Shown: piece by piece, positions 16,373 through 23,932 of the stretch
How positions within the stretch are numbered: position 1 is the stretch's first letter
Layout: each line of letters begins with the position of its first letter
Assembly: GCF_900099965.1 (NCBI RefSeq)
Contig: NZ_FNDJ01000037.1
Location: forward strand, 72,063 to 108,946
Length of the DNA: 36,884 bases
Direction: 5' to 3'
From: Nonomuraea jiangxiensis
GTDB taxonomy: Bacteria > Actinomycetota > Actinomycetes > Streptosporangiales > Streptosporangiaceae
The notes under the pieces: model-generated
The model's input: only the letters and a program-made list of their open reading frames with translations
What the model was told of the DNA's origin: nothing
The model's database searches: none
Made by a program: the position numbers and the translations under genes

Positions 16373-17131
16373 GTGGACGACCCGGGGAACGGGCGGGCGG
16401 TCGTGATCACCGGGGCCGGATCCGGCATCGGCAGGCAGGCCGCGCTCGCCCTGCACGCCGCCGGCCACCGGGTGGCGCTGGCCGGCCGGCGGGAGGAGGC
16501 GCTCGGGGAGACCGCCGCGGCCATCGCGGGCACCGGCGAGAACGTGCTGGTGGCGCCCTGTGACGTGACCGAGCCGGAGTCCGTGCGGACGCTGTTCGAG
16601 CGGTGCCTGGAGCGGTTCGGGCGGGTGGACGTGCTGGTCAACAACGCGGGAGTCTTCGGGCCGGCCGCGCCCTTCGACGAGATCTCCCACGGGCAGTGGT
16701 CCGAGGTCGTGAGCACGAACCTCACCGGGGCGTTCCTGTGCGCGCAGGAGGCGTTCCGCCACATGAAGGCGGCGGGAGGCGGGCGGATCATCAACAACGG
16801 CTCCCTGTCGGCGCACGTGCCGCGCCCGCACGCCGCCGCGTACACGGCCACCAAGCACGCCATCACCGGCCTGACCAAGGCGATCTCGCTCGAAGGCCGC
16901 GCGTACGGGATCGCCTGCGGACAGATCGACGTCGGCAACGCCGCCACGGACATGACCGCGGCCATGAGCCACGGCGTTCTGCAGGCCAACGGCTCGGTCG
17001 CCGCAGAGCCCACCATCGACGTGCGGAACGTCGCCGAGGCCATCGTCTTCATGGCGGGCCTGCCACTCGACGCGAACGTACAGTTCATGACCGTCATGGC
17101 GACGGCGATGCCGTTCATCGGAAGGGGCTGA
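16373..17131 (+). CDS. Classical short-chain dehydrogenase/reductase
   Basis: 252 aa, the standard classical-SDR size. Cofactor motif TGAGSGIG at 13-20, structural NNAG at 90-93, catalytic residues N116, S144, Y157 and K161 (YTATKHA). The GTG start at 16373 has an AGGGAGG site eight bases ahead; the upstream in-frame extension to 16277 is not family-like. It oxidises or reduces an alcohol/ketone pair with NAD(P); the substrate is unknown. Confidence 0.92.
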   Translation: MDDPGNGRAVVITGAGSGIGRQAALALHAAGHRVALAGRREEALGETAAAIAGTGENVLVAPCDVTEPESVRTLFERCLERFGRVDVLVNNAGVFGPAAPFDEISHGQWSEVVSTNLTGAFLCAQEAFRHMKAAGGGRIINNGSLSAHVPRPHAAAYTATKHAITGLTKAISLEGRAYGIACGQIDVGNAATDMTAAMSHGVLQANGSVAAEPTIDVRNVAEAIVFMAGLPLDANVQFMTVMATAMPFIGRG

Positions 17132-17151
17132 CCCGGCACGTTTTCCCCCGG

Positions 17152-17295
17152 TCGTCCACAGGCTGTGCGCAGCCGTTTGTGGATGACGGGAAGACGGCGA
17201 ATCCTGCGAGTACCGCCCCCTTTCCAGGCCTGCGCCGGGTTCTTCCACGGCACGTTGTCCACAGGGCGAGCCGGTTATCCACAGGCAGTGGACAG
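17152..17295. other. Cluster of DnaA-box-like sequences
   Basis: The 201-bp gap between convergent genes holds TTATCCACA (17275-17283, exact classical box) and TTGTCCACA (17255-17263, the form favoured in Streptomyces). It also holds TCGTCCACA (17152-17160), TCATCCACA on the minus strand (17178-17186) and a weaker CTGTCCACT (minus, 17287-17295). The two best boxes are 20 bp apart in the same orientation. GGCTG-TGCG-CAGCC (17161-17174) can form a small hairpin. It could bind DnaA; that is inference. Confidence 0.5.
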
Positions 17296-17332
17296 CGACA
17301 TCCGCCCTCGGTGTCGTGTTCGGGGAGGCAGC

Positions 17333-17788
17333 TCAGTCGGGGGCCTGGTCGAGCACCTTGGTCAGGGCGGCGATGGAGGATCTGGCCGAGCGGATGCGCG
17401 CGGTCCGCGCCTCGTCGGCCCAGCCCAGCCGCAGGCCGTCCGCCGCCACCTCGTCGAACGCGGCGAACACGGCGAGCTTCTGCCGGATGACCTTCGACCA
17501 GGCGTCGTCCTCGATCCGGTAGTAGACGTTCCGCTCACCGGGCTTGCGGAACTTGCGGACCAACCGGATGGTCGTCAGGAGGTGCATGTTGGTGGTCAGC
17601 GACGCGCGGCTCGCGCCGATGGCCCCCGCGATGTCGCTCGCGGTCTGCGCGGGCGGGTCGCACACCATGAGCCAGCCCAGGACGCGGCCGGAGATGGGGG
17701 CGAGCCCCCACTCCGCGGAGACGAACGTCGCCACCCGCTCCACCCAATCGAGCACCCGCTCGCGATCGGGGCCCTCCTGCGCTGCCAT
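17333..17788 (-). CDS. GbsR/MarR family transcriptional regulator
   Basis: 151 aa winged-helix protein. The recognition region TASDIAGAIGASRASLTTNMH is followed by LLTTIRLVRKFRKPGERNVYYRI (wing), the layout of GbsR-type MarR relatives. The C-terminal helix forms the dimer. It starts 23 bp after the stop of the PaiB-like gene and is probably in its operon. The target cannot be told; members often control osmoprotectant or drug-response genes. Confidence 0.87.
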   Translation of the reverse strand: MAAQEGPDRERVLDWVERVATFVSAEWGLAPISGRVLGWLMVCDPPAQTASDIAGAIGASRASLTTNMHLLTTIRLVRKFRKPGERNVYYRIEDDAWSKVIRQKLAVFAAFDEVAADGLRLGWADEARTARIRSARSSIAALTKVLDQAPD

Positions 17789-17811
17789 GCGATCATCCTA
17801 ACCAGCGTGTT

Positions 17812-18468
17812 TCAGCCTGAACCGGCATCCTGAGACGAGGGGCGCCGGCCTTGCCGCATGCGCCTGAGCTGCTGCTCCCTGGCGGCCACGTCGCCCGGCA
17901 GATCCCGCCCGGCCAGCTCGCCCGCGACCCGCTCCCGGAAGTCCACCGGCCGGTGGTCGTCGTACTTGAACTTGGCCCGCACTCCCAGCACCTCCAGCCG
18001 CAACCCCCTGATCCCCGGCAACCTCCGGTGGTACGGCCCTGAGTCCGCGGCCACCTCGCCGTACGTCCCGTCCGGCTCGTGGTGGGCCAGCTGCCGCCGC
18101 AGGATCTCCGCCTTGTCCTCGGCGCCGTCCACGATCGTGGCCGCGCAGGTGAGCTGCACGGTGGCGTAGTAACTGGTCGGCACGCCGTCCTCGGGCGAGT
18201 CCGAGCGCCATCCGGACGGGATGTAGGCGTAGTCGTCGTGCACGCTCACCACGGCCACCGGGTTGGCCTCCAGCGCGGCCCAGATCGGGTTGGGCCTGGC
18301 CAGGTGGAGCAGCACCTCCCGGTCGCCGTCGTACAGGAAGTGGGTCGGCACCACCACCGGTGGCCCGCCGTCCACGCCGTTCGCGGCGATCAGCCCGAAG
18401 TCGCGCGTACGCAGCCAACTCCGCCATTCGTCGTTGTCCCTGGCCGCATCCCACGGATGAATGAGCAC
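17812..18468 (-). CDS. PaiB-like FMN-binding negative transcriptional regulator
   Basis: 218 aa split-barrel (pyridoxamine 5'-phosphate oxidase-like) protein of the PaiB family. Signatures are VVVPTHFLYDGDREVLLHLA, RPNPIWAALEANPVAVVSVH and YIPSGWR...VPTSYYATVQL. In Bacillus PaiB affects protease and sporulation genes, but family members may instead be FMN or F420 enzymes. The start is GTG 18468 with AAGGGG upstream. First gene of a likely operon with the GbsR-type regulator, and divergent by only 35 bp from a MocR gene, which is therefore its probable controller. Confidence 0.83.
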   Translation of the reverse strand: MLIHPWDAARDNDEWRSWLRTRDFGLIAANGVDGGPPVVVPTHFLYDGDREVLLHLARPNPIWAALEANPVAVVSVHDDYAYIPSGWRSDSPEDGVPTSYYATVQLTCAATIVDGAEDKAEILRRQLAHHEPDGTYGEVAADSGPYHRRLPGIRGLRLEVLGVRAKFKYDDHRPVDFRERVAGELAGRDLPGDVAAREQQLRRMRQGRRPSSQDAGSG

Positions 18469-18503
18469 CCCGTACCCCTTTGTATTAGTACATACTGTGT
18501 TTT

Positions 18504-19832
18504 GTGCAAGGAAAATACCTGATCACGGGTGGGACGGCCAATGAGATAGCGGCCGCGGTCGAGGCGGCGGTGTCCGGAGGACGGCTGGCACCGGGTACGG
18601 CGCTCCCATCGGTACGCGAGGCGGCCGGCGCGGCCGGGGTCAGCCCCAACACGGCGGCGGCGGCGTACCGGCTGCTGCGCGAGCGCGGTGTCGTCGAGAC
18701 CGCCGGACGCCGCGGCACCCGGGTCAGGCCCCGCCCGGCCAGCACGTTCCGCGAGGAGATCCGCATCGAGGTCCCGCCGGGCGCCCGCGACCTCTCCACC
18801 GGCAACCCCGACCCCGCCCTGCTCCCGCCCCTGCACGCGGCACTCGCCGCGGCGGCCAGGGCGCACGAGGAACGGCCCGCCATGTACGGGACGGGCGACG
18901 ACGAGGAACTCCTCGCCCTGGCCGGGGCCGGCCTGCGCGCGGAAGGGGTGCCGGCCGGGCCGCTGGCGGTCACCTCGGGCACCCTCGACGCGGTCGAACG
19001 TGTCCTGACCGTCCACCTCCGCCCCGGCGACCCGATCGCGGTGGAGGACCCGGGCTGGACGGCCCTCCTCGACCTCGTCGGCGTTCTGGGGCTGCGCCCT
19101 GTCCCGATGCGGCTCGACGACGACGGCCCCCTGCCGGACGACCTCGCCCGGGCGCTGCGGGCGGGAGCGCGCGCCGTGGTCGTCACCCCACGGGCCCAGA
19201 ACCCGACCGGTGCCGCCATCCCCGCCGCCCGCGCCGAGGAGCTGCGGGCCGTGCTGGCGGCGTTCCCGGGCGTGCTGGTGATCGAGGACGACCACGGCTC
19301 GGGCATGGTGGACATCCCGCTGCATCCGCTGGCCGGCGCCACAGAACGCTGGATCCTGACCCGCTCCACCGCCAAGTCCTTCGGCCCCGACCTCCGCCTC
19401 GCCCTGGTCACCGGCGACGCCGCCAGCCTGGGTCGGCTGCGTGGCCGTCAGCGCCTGGCCGCGGGCTGGGTCAGCCACCTGTTGCAACGCGCGGTGGCCC
19501 ACCTGTGGCGGACGCGGGCGGTGGACCGGACGGCGGTGGCCGCCGCTTACGCCCGGCGCCGCGACGGCCTGGTCGCCGCCCTGGCCGAGCGCGGCATCCG
19601 GGCGCACGGGCGTACCGGGCTGAACGTGTGGATCCCCGTGGCCGACGAGAGCACGGCCATCACCCGGCTGCTGGCCCGGGGGTGGGTCCCGGCTCCCGGC
19701 GCCCGCAACCGCATCAGCTCCCCGCCCGCCCTCCGCCTCACCGTCGCCACTTTGGGCCTGGACGACCTCCCCGCCCTCACCACCGCCCTCACCACCGCGC
19801 TCCGCCATGGCACTTCTGGTCGCTTTGCTTGA
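18504..19832 (+). CDS. MocR-type regulator (GntR HTH fused to fold-type I aminotransferase)
   Basis: 442 aa. The GntR winged HTH occupies about 10-75 (LAPGTALPSVREAAGAAGVS, then AAYRLLRERGVV). The aminotransferase-like domain covers about 95-440 with PLP-site residues N233 (QNPTG), D262 (IEDDHG) and Schiff-base lysine K291 (STAKSFGPDLRLA). MocR proteins use PLP or PLP adducts as effectors and usually control an adjacent divergent gene, here the PaiB-like gene. The 35-bp intergenic region contains GTATTAGTACATAC (18482-18495). GTG 18504 has no ribosome site, suggesting a leaderless mRNA. Confidence 0.9.
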   Translation: MQGKYLITGGTANEIAAAVEAAVSGGRLAPGTALPSVREAAGAAGVSPNTAAAAYRLLRERGVVETAGRRGTRVRPRPASTFREEIRIEVPPGARDLSTGNPDPALLPPLHAALAAAARAHEERPAMYGTGDDEELLALAGAGLRAEGVPAGPLAVTSGTLDAVERVLTVHLRPGDPIAVEDPGWTALLDLVGVLGLRPVPMRLDDDGPLPDDLARALRAGARAVVVTPRAQNPTGAAIPAARAEELRAVLAAFPGVLVIEDDHGSGMVDIPLHPLAGATERWILTRSTAKSFGPDLRLALVTGDAASLGRLRGRQRLAAGWVSHLLQRAVAHLWRTRAVDRTAVAAAYARRRDGLVAALAERGIRAHGRTGLNVWIPVADESTAITRLLARGWVPAPGARNRISSPPALRLTVATLGLDDLPALTTALTTALRHGTSGRFA

Positions 19833-20290
19833 ACCCCCTTGTTCTGTTACGCACTGCCGTGGTCTGCCACCCGCCGTAGGTGGCTGATGGCCCTCCAGGA
19901 AACGGCCGCTGACCCTTCACCGGCTGACCGCCGTCACGCGAGCCCGAAGTTGCCCGACTCCATGGCCACCGGGGCACCACGCACCGCGGCTAGCCGGCTC
20001 TCGTGGTAACCCCGTCGCGGCTTTCCGTCCCCGGCGCTGCTACACGTTCGTCTCCTCCATCCACGCGTTCACGGACTGGGGGACACTCCCCGTGAACGAG
20101 GACTCCCCGATGTACCCTTGCCCGGCCGACACCCCGCCCCGCCAGCCTCCGGGCAACCAGCTGAAAGCCGGGTGCGAGCGCGCGGTGCTGGAGCGGTTCG
20201 GCGCCACGGTCACATGGTGGGGCCTATGGCGGACCTGCTGCGCGTGGGTGACGGCTTGGAGGGCTGGGAACTCGGACAGTCCGCAGCCAC
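19833..20290. other. Gene-poor stretch with two hairpins
   Basis: No convincing coding frame. GCCACC (19866-19871) pairs with GGTGGC (19879-19884) about 35 bp after the MocR stop and may terminate that gene. Further on, CGTTCACGG (20066-20074) and CCGTGAACG (20090-20098) form perfect arms around a 15-base loop that itself contains GGGGGA and TCCCC. An open frame on the + strand from 20092 continues into the ArsR gene, but its first 79 residues look non-coding. Confidence 0.5.
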
Positions 20291-20293
20291 TTG

Positions 20294-20322
20294 TAGACAG
20301 GGAGTTAGGCAATTGCCATAAT
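20294..20322 (+). promoter_or_regulatory. ArsR promoter with overlapping operator
   Basis: TAGACA (20294-20299) and CATAAT (20317-20322) are 17 bp apart, a good sigma-70-type promoter. The palindrome GGCAATTGCC (20308-20317) fills the downstream half of the spacer and touches the -10; TTAGGCAATTGCC is the kind of site used by this ArsR branch. The GTG start (20329) follows the -10 by six bases, predicting a leaderless, autorepressed mRNA. Confidence 0.68.
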
Positions 20323-20328
20323 TCCTAC

Positions 20329-20631
20329 GTGCTGGATGTTGATCTGGTGAAGGCGCTGGCCAGCGACAAGCGTTTGCTGATCTTGGAGTGGCTGCGTGAC
20401 CCTGAACGCCATTTCCCGCCGCAGCGTGACGGTGATCTGGTGCGTGACGGTGTCTGCTCTTTGTTCATCGCCCAGAAGCTGGGGGTGAGCCAACCGACCT
20501 GTGGTGAGCATCTGAAGGTGCTCGCGCAGGCCGGGCTGTTGCGCGGCAGGAAGATCAAGCAATGGGTGTTCTACCAGCGCGACGAACACCGTATTTCCGA
20601 GGCGAAGGAGTTGCTGAGCGGTGAGTGGTGA
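20329..20631 (+). CDS. ArsR family (HTH_5) transcriptional repressor
   Basis: 100 aa winged-helix repressor beginning at GTG 20329 (VLDVDLVKALASDKRLLILEWL). The recognition helix is in SLFIAQKLGVSQPTCGEHLK, then LAQAGLLRGRKIKQWVFYQRD forms the wing. Two Cys (in DGVC and PTCGEH) are present, but no arsenic-type CxC motif, so the ligand may not be a metal. It probably represses itself and the two genes downstream, which are on the same strand: the overlapping 68-aa gene and the FlK-like thioesterase. Confidence 0.88.
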   Translation: MLDVDLVKALASDKRLLILEWLRDPERHFPPQRDGDLVRDGVCSLFIAQKLGVSQPTCGEHLKVLAQAGLLRGRKIKQWVFYQRDEHRISEAKELLSGEW

Positions 20632-20827
20632 GGTGAACAGCGGCATCGCCGCCCCCGACAGCCTGGACGAGGGGCTGTATGAGCGGTTGGTCGCCGATCC
20701 GGCGCTCCTGCGGGTTCCGGAGCTGTTCTTCAACGCCGCGCGTCTGGACCGCTCGATCGCCCTGGCCACCGACGACTACGTGAAGCCGGCCGCCCCTCGT
20801 ATCGCCCCCATCATCACCGCCCCCTGA
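20621..20827 (+). CDS. Small hypothetical protein in the ArsR operon
   Basis: 68 aa from GTG 20621, overlapping the end of the ArsR gene by 11 bases. AAGGAG lies about ten bases upstream. The sequence (DEGLYERLVADPALLRVPELF, then LATDDYVKPAAPRIAPIITAP) is not one I recognise. It has no membrane segment and no Cys. It may be a true small protein or the truncated start of a longer decayed one; the strong ribosome site of the next gene begins 34 bp after its stop. Confidence 0.5.
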   Translation: MSGEVNSGIAAPDSLDEGLYERLVADPALLRVPELFFNAARLDRSIALATDDYVKPAAPRIAPIITAP

Positions 20828-20877
20828 GTCCGGCGCCGTCCTGGGCTCGGCTGCCGTCCGCAAGGAGGAGAGCCATC

Positions 20878-21324
20878 ATGCATGCTTCACTTCAACCGGG
20901 GCTGACCGCACGGCTGGACTATCTCGTTCCCGCCGAACGCACCGTGCCGTACCTGCTGCCCGAATCCGCCTACTTCGCCGCCCTACCTTCGGTCCTGGCC
21001 ACCGGCTACCTGGTCGGCGTCGTGGAATGGACCTGTATGCGCGCCCTCGACGGGCACTTGGACGACGGCGAGCAGACCCTGGGCGTGCATGTAGACCTCA
21101 GCCACGAGGCTCCCACGCCGCCCGGCAGTACGCTGACCGTCCAGGCCGATCTCAGCAGTGTGGACGGCAAACAGCTCACCTTCACGGTCCATGCCCACGA
21201 CGACGCGGGCACCGTCTGCCGGGGAACCCACCGCCGTGCCGTCATCAACACCGAACGCTTCCACGAGCGACTCCGCACTCGGACCACCGCATCCCATCGC
21301 TCGCACGCCCCCGAAGCACGCTGA
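20878..21324 (+). CDS. FlK-like hotdog thioesterase
   Basis: 148 aa. It can be aligned without gaps over the first ~80 residues with the fluoroacetyl-CoA thioesterase FlK as I recall it. T42 (ATGY), E50 (VEWT) and H76 (LSHEAPTPPG) match the FlK catalytic triad Thr42/Glu50/His76, and G69 and F33 also match. The FlK lid residue Phe36, which gives selectivity for the fluorinated substrate, is Leu here. It therefore most likely hydrolyses another small acyl-CoA, with fluoroacetyl-CoA less certain. AAGGAGGAG precedes the ATG. It lies last in a likely operon under the ArsR repressor; no fluorinase gene is in view. Confidence 0.85.
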   Translation: MHASLQPGLTARLDYLVPAERTVPYLLPESAYFAALPSVLATGYLVGVVEWTCMRALDGHLDDGEQTLGVHVDLSHEAPTPPGSTLTVQADLSSVDGKQLTFTVHAHDDAGTVCRGTHRRAVINTERFHERLRTRTTASHRSHAPEAR

Positions 21325-21364
21325 TCCGGCGCACAGATGCGGACGACGCCACGCGTCGGACCGC

Positions 21365-21398
21365 TTTACATTCTGACGATCAACACTAATATTGTCAG
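21365..21398 (+). promoter_or_regulatory. Promoter and dyad operator of the TetR gene
   Basis: TTTACA (21365-21370) and TAATAT (21387-21392) are 16 bp apart. The arms CTGACGAT (21373-21380) and ATTGTCAG (21391-21398) are complementary in 7 of 8 positions with a 10-bp spacer, and the dyad covers the -10. The ATG (21400) begins about where transcription should, so the mRNA is probably leaderless and self-repressed. Confidence 0.6.
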
Positions 21399-21399
21399 C

Positions 21400-21972
21400 A
21401 TGTCGGCAACGATGGATGCCAAGCGCCTTCAGATCCTGGAGGCGGCCGTCCCCTGCTTCGGCCGCTACGGTTATGCCCGCACGTCGATGGACCTGCTGGC
21501 CAAGGCCGCCGGGATGTCGCGGCCCGCGCTGTATCAGCACTTCAAGAGCAAGGAGCACCTCTTCCAGGCGATGGTGGAGTGCGCGTTCGACGTCGTCGAC
21601 CGGCGGGCGGCAGCCGCGAGCCGCTCCGGCGGAACGCTTGCCGACCGCCTGTACGGCGTGCTGGCCGCGCGGCTCGACCTGGTAGCCGGGCCGGAGACGG
21701 AGTTCCGCGACGAGGTCCTGCGGGAGGCGGCGGCGATCGCGGGCCCCATCGTGACGAGCGCGCGTGAGCGCCTCGTCAGCGCCGTCGAGGACGTGCTCAC
21801 CTCCGCCGCGCCGCCGCGCCTCGGCGCGGAGCTGCCGGCCCGCGACGTGGCCCGGCTCCTCGTGGACGCCCTCACCGGCATCGAGCTGGCCCGCGGAACC
21901 GTCGACGAGCTGCGCGGACGCCTGCGCCAGCTCGTCGAGCTAACCGTCCGCGGCCTCGGTGCCCCGGCCTGA
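21400..21972 (+). CDS. TetR family regulator
   Basis: 190 aa from ATG 21400 (MSATMDAKRLQILEAAV). The TetR HTH is complete: CFGRYGYARTSMDLLAKAAG, then MSRPALYQHFKSKEHLFQ. The C-terminal domain (FRDEVLREAAAIAGPIV...) belongs to the AefR-like kind. A dyad overlapping the promoter indicates autorepression. Cupin and DoxX-like genes follow on the same strand (gap 74 bp, then an overlap) and are likely co-regulated targets. Confidence 0.9.
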   Translation: MSATMDAKRLQILEAAVPCFGRYGYARTSMDLLAKAAGMSRPALYQHFKSKEHLFQAMVECAFDVVDRRAAAASRSGGTLADRLYGVLAARLDLVAGPETEFRDEVLREAAAIAGPIVTSARERLVSAVEDVLTSAAPPRLGAELPARDVARLLVDALTGIELARGTVDELRGRLRQLVELTVRGLGAPA

Positions 21973-22046
21973 GGGACTTCGCGCCCGAATCCGGAAGTCC
22001 CCGCCGCAGCCGAAGGTTTCCGTGCCTGATTCTGAAGGAGGATCCC

Positions 22047-22562
22047 ATGTCCATGCTTTCCCCCGGATACGGTGACACCGTCGTCGTACGGGCCGCCGAG
22101 GCCGAGAAGCTTGGCGTGCCGCCCAACACGATGCGGTTAATCGCCGACGGCGACGTCACTTCGCACGCTCTCGGCACACACCTGATCAGCCTCGGCCCGG
22201 GCACCGACGGCGCGCCGCCGCACCACCATGACCGCTCGTCCGAGCTGTTCTTCGTGGTGGACGGCTCGGTCGACCTGCTCTGCGGGGAGGAACTGGTGAC
22301 GGCGGAGCGGCACGACGTGGTGATCGTCCCGCCGAGGACACCGCACGCCTTCGGCGCGTCGGCCGGGCGTACCGCGGAGCTGCTCGTGGTCGTCGCGCCC
22401 GGCGTCGAACGCTTCCCGTACTTCCGCGGTCTTTTCGAGCTGGCCACTGGTACCGGCTCGCTGGAACAGGTGCTGGAGATCGGGAGAAGATGCGACACGT
22501 TCATCGCGGACGCCTCCGGCTGGCAGGCGCTCCGGGCGGCCTCCCGGGAGGAGCGGCGGTGA
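22047..22562 (+). CDS. Cupin domain protein
   Basis: 171 aa single-cupin protein. Motif 1 supplies H59, H61 and E66 (GAPPHHHDRSSELFFVVDG) and motif 2 supplies H100 (VIVPPRTPHAFGA), a complete set of metal ligands. It could be a dioxygenase, isomerase or sensor; the substrate is unknown. A consensus AAGGAGG precedes ATG 22047. The stop codon overlaps the GTG start of the DoxX-like gene (GTGA at 22559-22562), so the two are translationally coupled. Confidence 0.9.
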   Translation: MSMLSPGYGDTVVVRAAEAEKLGVPPNTMRLIADGDVTSHALGTHLISLGPGTDGAPPHHHDRSSELFFVVDGSVDLLCGEELVTAERHDVVIVPPRTPHAFGASAGRTAELLVVVAPGVERFPYFRGLFELATGTGSLEQVLEIGRRCDTFIADASGWQALRAASREERR

Positions 22563-22924
22563 ACGCCGTCCTGTGGTGGCTGCAGGGCTTCCTGTGCTGC
22601 GCGTACCTGGTGCACGCCGCCGTGCACGCCTTCCCGCCCGCGGCATTGCGACGGCGGTTGGCCGCCGAGAACCGTCCCCGTCTACGGCTGACCGCCAACG
22701 TCACCGAGGCGCTTGGCGCCGCCGGGCTGGTCCTGCCGGGGCTGCTGGGCGTCGCAACCTGGCTGACTCCGGTCTCGGCGGCCGGTCTGTTCCTTCTCAT
22801 GTGCGGAGCCATGGCCTTCCACGTCTCACGGCGCGAGCACGCCCCGGCCACGCTGCCTGCCGTCCTGGCCGTGGGGTTGGCCTTCCTCGCCTACGAGCGG
22901 GGCATCGCGCACCCGCTGAACTGA
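22559..22924 (+). CDS. DoxX-like four-helix membrane protein
   Basis: 121 aa with four predicted transmembrane helices (about 2-24, 43-62, 67-92 and 97-115). The motif RLTANVTEALGAAGLVLPGL matches the DoxX/DoxX-like superfamily. Members are linked to thiosulfate:quinone oxidoreductases or to oxidative-stress membrane complexes, but most are uncharacterised. GTG 22559 overlaps the cupin stop; GGGAGGAG lies upstream. The in-frame extension to 22490 covers the cupin gene and is shadow. Confidence 0.85.
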   Translation: MNAVLWWLQGFLCCAYLVHAAVHAFPPAALRRRLAAENRPRLRLTANVTEALGAAGLVLPGLLGVATWLTPVSAAGLFLLMCGAMAFHVSRREHAPATLPAVLAVGLAFLAYERGIAHPLN

Positions 22925-22943
22925 TCCAACTTGGCGGGCGGCA

Positions 22944-22959
22944 CCCCTCGTACGAGGGG
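22944..22959. terminator. Perfect palindrome after the DoxX gene
   Basis: CCCCTCGTACGAGGGG is a perfect 16-bp palindrome 19 bp after the DoxX-like stop. It probably acts as a transcription terminator between that operon and the convergent integrase remnant, although a protein-binding site is also possible. Confidence 0.5.
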
Positions 22960-23060
22960 ATCCTGATGGCTTCGAGGAGAGCGGTCAGCTCGACCTCGCG
23001 GGCCACAGGATTCGGAAGCCCTCACAGCTGGGCCCAAGCCGACTGGTTGGTTGGCGTTCG

Positions 23061-23796
23061 TCATAGCATGTCGTCCTCCTCCGACTCAGCCCACCGGTCG
23101 ACGTCTTCTTTGAAGTAGTCCCACATCACCGTGGAGTTCTCCTTCCAGCCGCCGCGCCGGGCGATCGTGAGCGGATCGACGCCGGCGGCGCGCGCGGCGG
23201 ATGCGTAGCCGCGGCGCAGAGAGTGCCCCGACCATTGCCGACGCAGGCCCTCTATACGGTCGGCGTCCAGGCCGGCGCGTTCGGCGGCGCCGGCGATGAT
23301 GTCGTCGAAGGCGCGCACCGACAGCCGCCCGTCCGGGTCGCCGATCGGGCGGCCGTCCCGGTGCATCGCTCTTCCGATGTTCTGGTGCTGGTCGATGCGG
23401 ACGAATAGTGGACCTCGGGTGCGCTTGTCTGTGGCGAGGCCGGCCATCCAGGTGGTCAGGGCGCGGACCACGCAGAGGTCCTCGTCGTTCTGGTGGCCGG
23501 CATGGCGCGCAGGTCGTCGGGGGTGGCGGCGTCGCGGCGTGGTGCGGCCTTCGCATGCCGGTCTGGGCCAGGTGGCGGCGGTAGCCGGTGAGCACCCGGT
23601 TGGCAGCGGTCCGGTCGGGCCTGGCACACCAGCGCGTGGAAGCCGGCCAGTCGCGGGCATGGGCGGCACGGGTGTTGTCGGCGACGCCCGCTTGGATCGC
23701 CGCGGCGGTGGCAGCCGACACGGTGTGGTCGACCGCCGTGTGGTCAGCCCCCGTGTGTTCGGCCGGTACGTGGGCCAGGCCTGCCACGCACCCCAT
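23061..23796 (-). pseudogene. Decayed tyrosine recombinase (integrase)
   Basis: Homology is spread over three frames on the minus strand. The N-terminal core-binding part is in one frame (TAAAIQAGVADNTRAAHARDW, later LTGYRRHLAQTGM). A short bridge in a second frame reads KAAPRRDAATPDDLRAM. The catalytic C-terminal half is in a third frame: LCVVRALTTWMAGL, GPLFVRIDQ, the H-x-x-R box SGHSLRRGYAS, ARRGGW and the nucleophile Tyr in MWDYFKEDVDRW. Parts of the core-binding domain and the segment with the first catalytic Arg are deleted. It cannot be functional. No att site of its own is visible. Confidence 0.85.
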
Positions 23797-23932
23797 CCCA
23801 GGGGCGGAGTTGCGGTTGTTCGGGCCTGCACCCGTCGCTGCTACTCGGACATCAGGGACAACGGGGTGGGTTTGGGGATGGGTGTTGTGTAGTGCCAGTC
23901 TCGTGACTCGCTGTGCGGCATAATCACCGCCG

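Noticed and set aside
17132..17332. Replication origin oriC
   Set aside because: DnaA-like boxes are present but few, no dnaA/dnaN genes flank the site and no AT-rich unwinding region is visible.
20092..20328. N-terminal extension of the ArsR protein
   Set aside because: The extra 79 residues do not resemble the family, contain promoter and operator sequence, and have erratic codon use.
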